Below are positions 15,526-25,900 of a stretch of DNA of 45,043 bases, one piece after another. The notes below the pieces were generated by a model, which was not told where the DNA came from, did no database searches, and saw only the letters and a program-made list of their open reading frames with translations. The first letter of the stretch is position 1. Each line of letters opens with the position of its first letter. This stretch comes from an uncultured Verrucomicrobia subdivision 3 bacterium (GTDB taxonomy: Bacteria; Verrucomicrobiota; Verrucomicrobiia; Limisphaerales; UBA11358), in contig CAISYZ010000220.1 of NCBI GenBank assembly GCA_903889895.1, positions 1-45,043 of the forward strand, given 5' to 3'. A program made the position numbers and the translations under genes.

Positions 15526-18015
15526 TTGTTACGCCACATTTACCAGACCGTTTTGGTAGCACTGTGTTGCTGCGCGCTTGGCATTCAGGCTGCGAGCATT
15601 ACCTGGAGCACGCGGGCGCTGATTACTGGTGATGCGGATGTCTCGACCAATGGCGGACTGCTTTACGCCTACGACGACTCGAACATTTCCGCCACGGTTA
15701 ATACCGTTAACTTCGCCGCCGGCAACAGCGCATCTACATTTGGCGGAAATATCACGATCAGTGGTTATTATTGGTATAACACTACAGCCTTCGGTAGCAT
15801 GACTGGAACACCGTGGGATAACCTGAACACAAATTACCAATCGGTGCTACAAGGCGGCGTGTATGCCAGCAGTGGCAACACGATGAGCGTAACCCTGAAC
15901 AATCTTACCGGGGGGCATCCCTATCTGCTTCAGGTCTGGGTTTGCGATACGCGCATCGGCGCTTCCAACCGCACCGAGACGGTGACGAGTTCCGGCGGCA
16001 ATACCCTTACGCTAGATTACAACAATACGAGCACCAACGGAGGCGTGGGCCAATATGCCATCGGCACCTTCACCGCGGACGCGCCGACGCAGGTGTTCAC
16101 GATGACTGGTGCGCAACCGGCGACGGGAAACTCGGCGCAGCTCAATGCCATTCAGGTGCGCGACACCAGCGTGGCGTCAGGTTCGGTGATTGCAAGTATC
16201 ACGCTGAATCCGACCACGACTTATCAGACGATCTATGGCATCGGTGGAAACCTGGCCGGCGGCGAGCAGTTGGCTTTGTTTAATGCCAGCACCGGGTTGT
16301 TGACGTCAGCGTTTTCTCCCAGCGGTTTAAATCTTAGTTTTCTCCGCATCGACAATCCTTACGGCCAGACTGAACCGGCGTTCAACGGTCTGACCAACGT
16401 CAACAATGTCGTCATCTCCGCGTTTCGCGCCTTGCAGCCGAATGGAAAAATCATGATGACTTCGTGGTCGCCGCCGGGGTCGCTCAAGAGCACCGGCAGC
16501 GCCTTCGAAGGCACGTTGGCAAAAAATGCGCAGGGGAATTTTGTCTATACCAATTTCGCCAACTGGTGGGTGAGCTCGTTGAAATACTGGCAGAGCAATT
16601 CGTCGTTGCCTGACTTTGTCTCCATCCAGAATGAGCCGGACTGGTATCCCACCAGCGGAACCAATAACGCCTGGCAGGCCGGCTGTGAGTTGACCACCAC
16701 CGCCGGAACTTATGCCGGTTACAATCAGGCGTTCGCGGCGGTCACCAATGCGTTTCTGGCCAATGGTTTTGGCAGCATGAAAATGATTGGGCCGGACACC
16801 TCGGGAATGAGTGGAAGTATTATTCCGAACTATTTGAATAATCTGCCCGCCGGTTCCATCTCGGTTTCCCATCATCCTTACGGCAACAACATTTCCACGA
16901 CGGGCTCTGGACTGTTGACCACACTTGATTCGCAGTATCCGTGGGCAACCAACGTGAAATTCATGGACGAATATGACGGCGATAATTGGGGCACGAATTA
17001 TCCGGGCTGGATGGGCTTGGCCGTCACGATGCACAATGTTTTCAGTTTGGAAAACGCCAATGCTTATTTGATATGGAGCATCTACTATGGCTGTTTTTAT
17101 AACGCCAATGGAAGTCCGGCTACCGATGAATATTACACTGTCGGCCATTTCAGCAAATTCGTGAACCCCGGCGACCGGCGCGCAAACGTCACATCCACGG
17201 ACCCGAATCTGCTCGCTTCGTTTTATCGCCGAACCAACAGTAACCCGGCCATAGCCGATGTGCTGGTCATGGTGCTTATCAATAACGACAGCATTTCCGT
17301 TTCTGCGAGTGTCGGCACCTCCAATTACTGGGCTGCTGATCCTTTGCAGCGTTCGTGGCAAGTTTACCAAACCGCAAATGTTGGCTCCGGCGAACGGCTG
17401 ACCTTGGTTACTAACGTGATTGGAGCGAGACTCACGAATAATCAAACCATGCTTTTGCCGCCCTATTCCATCACGACCGCCGTCATCAATACCGGAATTT
17501 ACACCAACGCGCCGCCGGTGTTCACCAGCACGGCGAGCAACACCAGTTTAAATCCGGGGCAGGTGTTAGTGATGACCAATACCGCGAGCGATCCAAATCA
17601 AACCGTGCAAACTTTGAATTACTCGCTGCCAATCGGGCCGGCAGGAGCGATGGTGAATTCGGCCAACGGTATTTTGAACTGGCGTCCGCTCATTGCTCAG
17701 GCCAATACGACCAATGCTTTCCGCGTGGTGGTCGCGGACAACGGTTCGCCCAGCCTGACTGCCACGCAGAATTTCACGGTCACCGTGCGTCCCGTGACCG
17801 TTCCGGCGGCCACCTCGGTAGCCGTGACCAATGGTGAGTTTCAGATTTTAATCAACGGTGCCGTTGGACCTGACTACACATTGCAGGTGTCCACGAATTT
17901 GCTAATGTGGTCGAATCTCTTCACAACCAACCCCGCTGTGCTGCCGTTCAACTGGTCGGATGCAACGACAACCAATTCCAAGCAGCGCTTTTATCGCGTG
18001 CTGCTTGGGCCCTGA
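15526..18015 (+). CDS. Secreted GH30-family glycoside hydrolase with Ig-like and C-terminal sorting-type modules
   Basis: An 829-residue protein starting at TTG 15526 (MLRHIYQTVLVALCCCALG), with a signal peptide ending near IQAAS. Residues about 22-222 form a beta-rich module almost identical in plan to the N-terminus of the next protein. Residues about 225-650 are a GH30-type (beta/alpha)8 domain with its beta side domain: SWSPPGSLKS, acid/base Glu370 in SIQNEPD, and nucleophile Glu482 in KFMDEYDG. An Ig/cadherin-like domain (about 665-765) follows, then the C-terminal GPDYTLQVSTNLLMW...RFYRVLLGP module. GH30 enzymes cleave beta-linked xylan, glucan or galactan; the substrate here is not certain. 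It follows the pseudopilin gene by 22 nt and the next gene by 12 nt, indicating an operon. Confidence 0.88.
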   Translation: MLRHIYQTVLVALCCCALGIQAASITWSTRALITGDADVSTNGGLLYAYDDSNISATVNTVNFAAGNSASTFGGNITISGYYWYNTTAFGSMTGTPWDNLNTNYQSVLQGGVYASSGNTMSVTLNNLTGGHPYLLQVWVCDTRIGASNRTETVTSSGGNTLTLDYNNTSTNGGVGQYAIGTFTADAPTQVFTMTGAQPATGNSAQLNAIQVRDTSVASGSVIASITLNPTTTYQTIYGIGGNLAGGEQLALFNASTGLLTSAFSPSGLNLSFLRIDNPYGQTEPAFNGLTNVNNVVISAFRALQPNGKIMMTSWSPPGSLKSTGSAFEGTLAKNAQGNFVYTNFANWWVSSLKYWQSNSSLPDFVSIQNEPDWYPTSGTNNAWQAGCELTTTAGTYAGYNQAFAAVTNAFLANGFGSMKMIGPDTSGMSGSIIPNYLNNLPAGSISVSHHPYGNNISTTGSGLLTTLDSQYPWATNVKFMDEYDGDNWGTNYPGWMGLAVTMHNVFSLENANAYLIWSIYYGCFYNANGSPATDEYYTVGHFSKFVNPGDRRANVTSTDPNLLASFYRRTNSNPAIADVLVMVLINNDSISVSASVGTSNYWAADPLQRSWQVYQTANVGSGERLTLVTNVIGARLTNNQTMLLPPYSITTAVINTGIYTNAPPVFTSTASNTSLNPGQVLVMTNTASDPNQTVQTLNYSLPIGPAGAMVNSANGILNWRPLIAQANTTNAFRVVVADNGSPSLTATQNFTVTVRPVTVPAATSVAVTNGEFQILINGAVGPDYTLQVSTNLLMWSNLFTTNPAVLPFNWSDATTTNSKQRFYRVLLGP

Positions 18016-18027
18016 CCGTTAGCCGAA

Positions 18028-21000
18028 GTGGAAACGCCTTTTCCAACTCGGTTTGATTGGCTGCTCGCGGCTTCTTTGTCTATTTTCATTTTAACAGCAC
18101 TCTCTGTGTCGCCTGTTCTTTTCGGGGCGAGTATTACTTGGAATACGCGATCTACGATCGCTAGTGATTCAGATGTTTCCACGAGTGGCGGGTTGCTTTA
18201 CGCCTACGATGATTCTAACGTTTCTACCTCGGTCAACGGAGTCACTTTCGCCGCCGGCAATAGCCCTTCCTCGCTCGGCGGCAATGTGACCATCAACGGT
18301 TATTATTGGTATAACACGACGGCTTTCGGTAGTGGAGCGGGAGCGCCTTGGACAAATTTTAGTTCAGCCTACCAGGCCGTCTTGCAAGGTGGCGTTTATG
18401 CCAGCAGTAACGTGACCATGACCGTCACCTTGAACAACCTTACCATCGGTCATGTGTATCAGTTGCAAATTTGGGTGAATGACACGCGCATCGGCGCTTC
18501 CAATCGCACCGAGACGGTGACGAGTCCCGGCGGCAACATCGTCACGCTCGCATACAATACTACGGCTGCCAACGGCGGCGTGGGGCAGTATGCCATCGGC
18601 AACTTCACCGCCGATGCGACGACGCAAGCCTTCACTATGACGGGTGCGCAACCCGCGGCGGGCAATTCCGCGCAACTTAACGCCATTCAAGTGCGCGACC
18701 AAAGTGCCGCCGCCAGCACAAATTCATCCGCCGGAGTGGTGGCTTTGATTGATCCCACGGTAGCGCTGACCAATTACACCAGCCTCGGCGAATGGAACAC
18801 GAATGGAAATCTGGAAGGCTGGAATACTTCACAAATCAGCGGCGTGACGGTTGCCGGCGGCGTGTTGTCCGGCACCGCCAGCGGCAACGACCCGCAGGTG
18901 ACTCTGACCGGACTGAGTTCCAACGGCCCCGATTTGGATTTGGCGTTTAATGACTATCTCGACTTTCGTTTGCAGCTACCGGTGGGATTCAGCGGCGGCA
19001 TCCAAGTTTATTTTGGCGCGACGAACAATTATTACGGCACTGCCAACAGCACGACAGGATTCAGTTTGGCGCGAATGGCGGCCATTACCAACGTTCCCAC
19101 GGACGGCGCGTTTCATGTTTATCGCGTTTTCTTCGGCCCGCACGTCTTTTGGCGCGGCAATTTGTCGGATGTGCGGATTGATCCGCTCGGCACTTCGGCG
19201 ACGAATGGCCAAGCCTTCGCGCTGGATTACGTCCGCGTTGGCGATTTGACCGGCGATGTTTATTATCCTTCTTACGCATCCAATGTTCCGGGCGCGGGCA
19301 CAAACGACGTGAACGGATTTCCCGTTCAGGAAATGTCCTCGAAGCATTTTCGTTTCTGCTGGGACGCCAGCGTCGCCTCCAACAGCTATTGGACCGCGAC
19401 CATGCCGCACGGCACGTTGCGCAATTTCGAGGAGGTTTGGAAAACGCACGTCTGGCGATTGGGTTTTCCGGAGCCGACCCGGCCGCTCGGAACCGCGCTG
19501 CCTTACACCGGCAAAAAATACAAACTCAACGTCACCACTTGGAACGGCGGCTACTGGACCGGCGCGGACGGCAACGGCATTCCCTGGGTCAACATCACGC
19601 CCGATGGTTTGGCCGTGGATCCGCCGACGTGGGTGCCGCCGCATGAATTCACGCACGCCTGTCAGGAAGATGCCTGCACCACCGGTTATCAAAACGTGGA
19701 CGGCCAGTTTTGGGAGAACCACGCCAACTACGGTCGCGAACAGTGGCTCTATTGGTATCCGTGGAACACGAATCAAAGCGGCCTTGATCCCAACTACGTC
19801 GATATGTCGCACTTTTGGATCGGCTATGGAAATGACTATTACCTCTGCTGGCCGTTCTGGGTTTATCTTGACGAAAATCCGGACAACCTACCCGGCCTTG
19901 GCGCCAGCTACGGGAATTTTTTCAGCACGCAGATTTGGAAGAGCGAGTTGTCCGGCGAATATCTCTGGACCACGCTCGCGCGGCTCGCATCGGGCAATTC
20001 GGTGCAGGACATTATCGGTTACATCGCGCGCCGCGATGTGATGTGGGATTACTCGCACCGTGCCGCCCTGACCAACGCGGCTAACGCCGGTGATTCCGAG
20101 CACAACCAGCGCTGGACTTTTGCCGAATTACGCCAGCGTCCGGATGATCCGTCTTGGTGGCAGACGCCGCTGGAATTTGCACCGCAGCAGACGGGCTATA
20201 AAATCATCCGGCTGATTCCACAGGGCAGCGGCGCGGGCCGCGTGGTGAGCGTGAATTTCCACGGCCTGCCGGACAGCGCACGCGGCGCGGATTGGCGCGC
20301 GAGTTTCGTCGTCGTGTCGGACACCGGTGCGGTGCGCTACAGCGCGTTGTGGAATGCCGGCACGAATTCGGTGACGCTCGCGACCAACGAAAACACGCTT
20401 TATCTTTCCGTCGCCGGCACGCCGACAAACTTTCTGGCCGAGTCCATTGACGAAGCGCAGGCATCGTTTCAGTCCTCGCCGGCGAAGGCGCGGTTTCCGT
20501 TTGAAATTCAAATCACCGGCGCGACGCCCAACGAAAGCACCAACGGCGGCACCTCCGGTTTGGTGCAAGTCGCCAACGGCGGCGGCTGGCGCGCGAGCAC
20601 GGCGACGGTGGACAGCACGGCTTACGTCGGGCCGAATGCGCGAGTGCTCGGGTCGGCCAAAGTTCGCGGCACGGCGCGCATTTTGGATTATGCGATCGTC
20701 GAAGGCAGCGCCGTCGTCACCAACAATGCCGTTGTCAGCGGCCACGCGCTCGTGCGCGACACGGCGCTCGTGAAGGATTTTGCCAAGGTGCGCGATTATG
20801 CGATGGTGACGGACAATTCCGTCGTGGCCAATTACGCGCGCATTTTGCAACACGCGGAAATCACCGGCGGATCCGTCATCAGCAACTGGGCGACGGTGAA
20901 AGGTTCGGCGGTGACGTGGCACGACAACACCGTGTCCACCGGCGCGCAGGCGTGGAACGATGCCGTGCTCGACGGCGATTTTTCCACCGCGCAATCATGC

Positions 21001-22935
21001 AGCAACGGTTTTCAATTCGGCTTCGAGGAATACAATCCCGGCCCGCTCGTCTGGATCAATAATCGCACCGCGCCGCGCCGGTTGTTCGCCGCATATGAAT
21101 TCAACGCACCGCACGATTCGCTCGCGAAAGATTGGCTCGGTGTGACCGACGGTTACCTGCAAGGCGGGCCGGCATGGATCAGCTCTGACGCCCAGCGCTC
21201 CGGTTTCTTGGCGTTTAACGGCGCGAATCAGTTTGTGACGCTCGACCGATCGCTTTCGGACTTAAAAGAAACCACCGTGACTGCCTGGGTGAAATGGTCC
21301 GGCGGCGCGGGCAACCAGCCGGTCTGGTATTTCGGCACAGCGGCGACCAACTGCATGTTTCTGACACCGAACGACGGCACCGGCTCCGCGAAATTTTCCA
21401 TCACCAGCGGCGGCGTGACGCAGACGCTGGCGTGGACGAACAATGCTTTGCCCGTCGGCGCGTGGACGCATGTCGCCGTGGCCTTGTCGAACAACGTCAC
21501 TGGCCGGCTTTATATCAACGGCACCAACGTCGCGACCGCGAACATCACGATTTCGCCGGACCAACTCAACGCGCCGAACGTGAACACTTCACCGCAACAA
21601 AATTATCTTGCACGCGGCGCGGGTAATTCGTTGCCGTTTTTCCAAGGCGCGCTGGATGGCTTGCGCGTTTACACCGGACCGTTGACCGACGCGGAAATCG
21701 CCGTGCTCCAACCGCCGCCGACATTTTCCGGCCCCGGCACGCTTTATGTGGATTTGCGCGCGACCAACGCCGCGTCCGGTTCACTCGCGTTGTTCAGCAC
21801 TTGGACCAATTTTGGCACTGGCATCGGCAATTTCACCAGAGCCGGTTCGCCAACTTACTCAACCAATGTTGCTGGCACCGGCGTGCCGGGAATTTATTTT
21901 GACGGAACCTCAGCGCTTTACAGTTCCACGAACACGTCCATCGCCTCCATCACTGGCGCGGGCGCACGCAGCCTCGAAGTGTGGGCTTACAACCCGTCGC
22001 TGGCGTCCGAGGAAACGATGGTGTCGCTCGGCGACCGCAGCGGCACACGGAAGGATTGCGCGTTCAACTTCGGCAACGCCGCCGGCTGGGGCGCGGTGAC
22101 GCATTTCAACGACGACGTGCCGTGGGGCGCGATGGGCTTTCCTTCGACGAACGGCTGGCATCATCTCGTTTACATCTACGACGGAAACGTGACGGTGAAA
22201 ATTTACGCCGACGGACAATTGTGGTTCACGGACACGCTCGGCGGCGCACTCGCGACTCCGACGGGCGATCCCATCAACATCGGTTGCCAGCGCGCCTCTG
22301 GCGGCAGCGGTTCGGCGAGCCAGTATTTTTCCGGCTACATCAACGCCGTGCGCGTTTGGGGCGGCGTGTTGAGTGCGAGCCAGGTTCAATCCAATTTTCT
22401 TGTCGGGCCATTCACTTTGCCGTCCGTTCCCAAATCCATTTCCTTGGCCGCCATTTCCAACCGAACCGTCAATTGCGGCATCACGGTGGTTATCACCAAT
22501 TCGGCGACCGATCCGAACCTGCCGCCGTTGCCGCTGACCTTTAGTCTTCTGAACGCGCCCACGAACGCCTCGATTGATCCCGCGAGCGGTGTCGTCACTT
22601 GGCGTCCGCTCCTTGCTCAGGCAAACACGACAAATACTTTTCGCCTGGTAGTTGCAGAAAACGGTTCGTCCAGCCTGACTGCCACGCAGACTTTTTCCGT
22701 GACAGTGCTGCCGTTCAACTCACCGCAAGTCAGCACGGCTGTTTTGAACATTGGTGTATTCAGTCTTACTGTCAACGGGATTGCCGGTCCGGATTACACC
22801 ATTCAAGTCTCGACCAACTTGATTTCTTGGAACAATCTGTATTTCACCAACCCTGCGTTACTGCCATTCAGCTGGACGGACGTAACCGCAACCAATTTCA
22901 ACATGCGCTTTTTTCGCGTGCTGCTTGGGCCGTGA
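18028..22935 (+). CDS. Large secreted multidomain protein: putative zinc metallopeptidase, left-handed beta-helix and two LamG domains
   Basis: A 1635-residue protein from GTG 18028, with a signal peptide ending near LFGAS. Modules in order: the N-terminal beta module shared with the previous protein (33-231); a beta-sandwich, carbohydrate-binding-like region (about 245-410); a peptidase-like domain with HEFTH at 539-543 and FWENHANY (Glu563, a possible third zinc ligand), resembling DUF6055-type gluzincins; a hexapeptide-repeat stretch of G-x-A-x-V type (871-986); two LamG/concanavalin-like domains (about 1022-1228 and 1240-1456); an Ig-like domain; and the RFFRVLLGP C-terminus. It starts 12 nt after the GH30 gene. 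It may attack a protein core or bind glycans at the cell surface. The catalytic assignment rests on motif recognition only. Confidence 0.82.
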   Translation: METPFPTRFDWLLAASLSIFILTALSVSPVLFGASITWNTRSTIASDSDVSTSGGLLYAYDDSNVSTSVNGVTFAAGNSPSSLGGNVTINGYYWYNTTAFGSGAGAPWTNFSSAYQAVLQGGVYASSNVTMTVTLNNLTIGHVYQLQIWVNDTRIGASNRTETVTSPGGNIVTLAYNTTAANGGVGQYAIGNFTADATTQAFTMTGAQPAAGNSAQLNAIQVRDQSAAASTNSSAGVVALIDPTVALTNYTSLGEWNTNGNLEGWNTSQISGVTVAGGVLSGTASGNDPQVTLTGLSSNGPDLDLAFNDYLDFRLQLPVGFSGGIQVYFGATNNYYGTANSTTGFSLARMAAITNVPTDGAFHVYRVFFGPHVFWRGNLSDVRIDPLGTSATNGQAFALDYVRVGDLTGDVYYPSYASNVPGAGTNDVNGFPVQEMSSKHFRFCWDASVASNSYWTATMPHGTLRNFEEVWKTHVWRLGFPEPTRPLGTALPYTGKKYKLNVTTWNGGYWTGADGNGIPWVNITPDGLAVDPPTWVPPHEFTHACQEDACTTGYQNVDGQFWENHANYGREQWLYWYPWNTNQSGLDPNYVDMSHFWIGYGNDYYLCWPFWVYLDENPDNLPGLGASYGNFFSTQIWKSELSGEYLWTTLARLASGNSVQDIIGYIARRDVMWDYSHRAALTNAANAGDSEHNQRWTFAELRQRPDDPSWWQTPLEFAPQQTGYKIIRLIPQGSGAGRVVSVNFHGLPDSARGADWRASFVVVSDTGAVRYSALWNAGTNSVTLATNENTLYLSVAGTPTNFLAESIDEAQASFQSSPAKARFPFEIQITGATPNESTNGGTSGLVQVANGGGWRASTATVDSTAYVGPNARVLGSAKVRGTARILDYAIVEGSAVVTNNAVVSGHALVRDTALVKDFAKVRDYAMVTDNSVVANYARILQHAEITGGSVISNWATVKGSAVTWHDNTVSTGAQAWNDAVLDGDFSTAQSCSNGFQFGFEEYNPGPLVWINNRTAPRRLFAAYEFNAPHDSLAKDWLGVTDGYLQGGPAWISSDAQRSGFLAFNGANQFVTLDRSLSDLKETTVTAWVKWSGGAGNQPVWYFGTAATNCMFLTPNDGTGSAKFSITSGGVTQTLAWTNNALPVGAWTHVAVALSNNVTGRLYINGTNVATANITISPDQLNAPNVNTSPQQNYLARGAGNSLPFFQGALDGLRVYTGPLTDAEIAVLQPPPTFSGPGTLYVDLRATNAASGSLALFSTWTNFGTGIGNFTRAGSPTYSTNVAGTGVPGIYFDGTSALYSSTNTSIASITGAGARSLEVWAYNPSLASEETMVSLGDRSGTRKDCAFNFGNAAGWGAVTHFNDDVPWGAMGFPSTNGWHHLVYIYDGNVTVKIYADGQLWFTDTLGGALATPTGDPINIGCQRASGGSGSASQYFSGYINAVRVWGGVLSASQVQSNFLVGPFTLPSVPKSISLAAISNRTVNCGITVVITNSATDPNLPPLPLTFSLLNAPTNASIDPASGVVTWRPLLAQANTTNTFRLVVAENGSSSLTATQTFSVTVLPFNSPQVSTAVLNIGVFSLTVNGIAGPDYTIQVSTNLISWNNLYFTNPALLPFSWTDVTATNFNMRFFRVLLGP

Positions 22936-22988
22936 ATCGAGACAAAAATAAGTCAAACCCGGACAGTTAATTGAATTATTAGCCAGCC

Positions 22989-25900
22989 ATGCGAATCCGT
23001 AATTCACACAAATCATATCGTGATGTATTAACGCTGATCGGTGCCGTCGCCTTGGCGTTGCCCATGACAACTTCGGCAGCTGGCTTGGTTTGGAACAACG
23101 GTTCGGCTACTGGTAGTTGGAATAACACTGACGCCAACTGGACTGGGGCTGTTTGGAACAACGTTACCCCCGATAGCGCTCTATTTAATACAGTTGGAGG
23201 AATTATCAATCTCTCCATGCCTATTACGGCGGGAAGTGTGACTTTCTCCAACACACCTTTCGTGACCGCCGACTTCACTAGCACGACCTTCACCAATAAT
23301 AGTTTACAAGCTGGCAGTTTGACCGTTCAGGGCGCTGGCAACAATGGCAGCAGTTATTCCAGCAATCCCACGTTGACGATTGGAAACCCGGTTTCAATTA
23401 CGGGCGATGTGGCGGTGGGACGGGCCAATCTCACCATTGCCGGCGGCACCTTGGCGGCCAACCGGATTGTGGCCGCCGCCGGCAGTTATGACTGGGCGGA
23501 TGTGACAATCACGAATGCCACAGTCTGGGCCACCAACGGCGTGGATGGTTCGGTGAATGCTACTGCTCCAGCCACTTTTCAATTGGATCTGAACGGAGGC
23601 TCGCTTTACACACCTTATCTTAAGGTCGCCGACCGCGAGTCGAGCGGCACCGCGTGGTTTAACTGGAATGGCGGAACCTTGGTGGCGACGGCCGATACAA
23701 ATAACTACATTCAAGTCTATCAAGGCAGTGGGGCCACCTATGGCACCAATAGTTACATCGGCAATAGCGGAGCCATTATTAATACCTATGACGGAATTGC
23801 CGGCCACACCATCACCATTGGAGTTAATCTCAAGCCAGCCACTTCTAGCACCGGCGGCTTGACTAAACTGGGGCCTGGCACACTTACGTTGTCGGGGGTG
23901 AATACTTTCACGGGAGCCACGGCCATTAACGCTGGCACGCTGACCATTGGTGGAAGTGGCCAGTTGGGCGGAGGTAGTTATGCGGGGGCTATCATCAACA
24001 ACGGGTTGTTGAAATACAACAGCAGTGCGGCTCAAATATTGAGCGGCGTCATTTCTGGAAATGGCCCGCTCATAGAAGTCGGCAGCGGCACGCTGACGCT
24101 CACGACCAGTTCCAACACCTACAGCGGCGGCACGACTGTTGCTGCTGGAATTCTGGCCATGGGTGCCGATTATGGTGCCAATGAAAATTCCGGATCACTA
24201 GGTTCGGGTAATGTTTCCATTTCGGGCGGCGGACAGTTCCGGTTCGGCGGCACCTCTGGTTATCCCGTGGTTTATTATTATTTTCCCAGTGCCAATAATT
24301 TTACCTTTAACAACGGACAATTTTCCGTGACCGACGGCGGACAGCACATTCAAGGCGGGGTGACGGTGAACAGCGGCGGGTTGTTTTGCTATACCCGCTG
24401 GATTGGCAAGGATCTGTATCTCGACGGCGTGGTTGCCGGCTCTGGGCCGATTACCGTGGATAACTACACCCAGTCGGGTCATCAAGGTTATACGCATTTC
24501 AGCAATGCCAGCAACACATGGTCCGGCACGCTGACCATCAATGCGCCCTCCAGTAGCAACGGCGGCGCGGTTTCCGTGGATAATAATACTGCGTTATCCA
24601 CTGCCACGGTCAATGATAACAACACAGGCATCATTTCCGGTTATCCCGCCATGGTTTTTTCCGCTGGTATAGACGCGCCGGTTTTTGGTGCCTTGGCTGG
24701 CAGCGGTAATATCGTGCTGGCGGATGGTGCCGGTTCGGCAGTGGCCTTGACGGTTGGTGGTAACAATGCCAACTCCACATACTCCGGCGTCTTAAGCGGC
24801 AGCGGTTCGCTGACCAAAAACGGCACCGGCATCATGACACTTTCAGGCACGAATACTTACCTCGGCACCACGACCGTCAACGGCGGCATTCTGGTAATAT
24901 CCCAGCCGACAATCGTCACCAACTCAACCGTCATTGTGGCCAGCGGAGCCGGGTTGCAACTGGCTTTTGGCGGGACCAACACGGTGGCCGGTCTGATGTT
25001 GAACGGAGTGCATCAGTCCGCGGGCATCTATAATAGCAATACGAGTGCACCCTACATCACCGGCCCGGGCAGCTTGCAGGTAAGTCCCAGCACTTCCACC
25101 ATCACGCTGAATCCCGCCACGACTTACCAACAGATCTACGGCTTCGGCGGAAACTTATGCCAAGGCGACCAGAAATTGCTAAGTGGCTACAATCTTTACC
25201 CGCAGGTGTTTTCGTCGAGCGGCCTCAACTTCAGTTTCATTCGTCTGAGCACTGCCTATGGAGTGGCCAACACAAATTTTGCCGGCTACGACGCGGCCAA
25301 CGTTGCCATCACGACCAATTTTCGCGCGATGCAACCGAACGGCTACATCACTTTGTCATCCTGGTCGCCGCCGGAAAATCTCAAGAGCACCGCCAGCGTA
25401 TTTGGCGGCACGCTGGCCAAAGTCGGCGGCAAATATGTTTACACCAATTTCGCGAACTGGTGGGCTGGCACGCTGCAATATTATCAAAGCAACTCCGCTT
25501 TGCCGGATTATGTCTCGATTCAAAATGAACCGGACTTTGCTTCCAGCGGGACGAACGCCCAGTATGAGGCGGGCAGTTACTTGAGCGCCACGGAAACCTC
25601 GACTCAGGCCGGCTATCCGCAGGCGCTGGCGGCGGTTCGCAGCGCATTTTCCGCCGCCGGCCTCGGTTCGCAAAAAATTCTTGGACCCGACACCACTGCA
25701 ATTGGCGGCGGTAAAATTCCGAAATATCTCACCAACGCTGCGCCGGCGACCGTGGACGCCATCGGTCATCATTTGTATGGCGACGCGCCGGCGACAACGG
25801 GCACGGGCAACTTGAGTTCATTGAATTCATTTTATTCCTATACAACCATTCCCAAGTTCATGACCGAGGGGAATCCGTTCGACGACCAGGAAACCTACAG

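Noticed and set aside
16327..17445. Minus-strand open frame of 372 codons inside the GH30 gene
   Set aside because: It is antisense to a GH30 catalytic domain with both catalytic Glu motifs; no domain is seen in the antisense product.
20128..20994. Minus-strand open frame of 288 codons inside the metallopeptidase-like gene
   Set aside because: Arg/His/Ala-rich shadow of the hexapeptide-repeat region; no start signal or domain.
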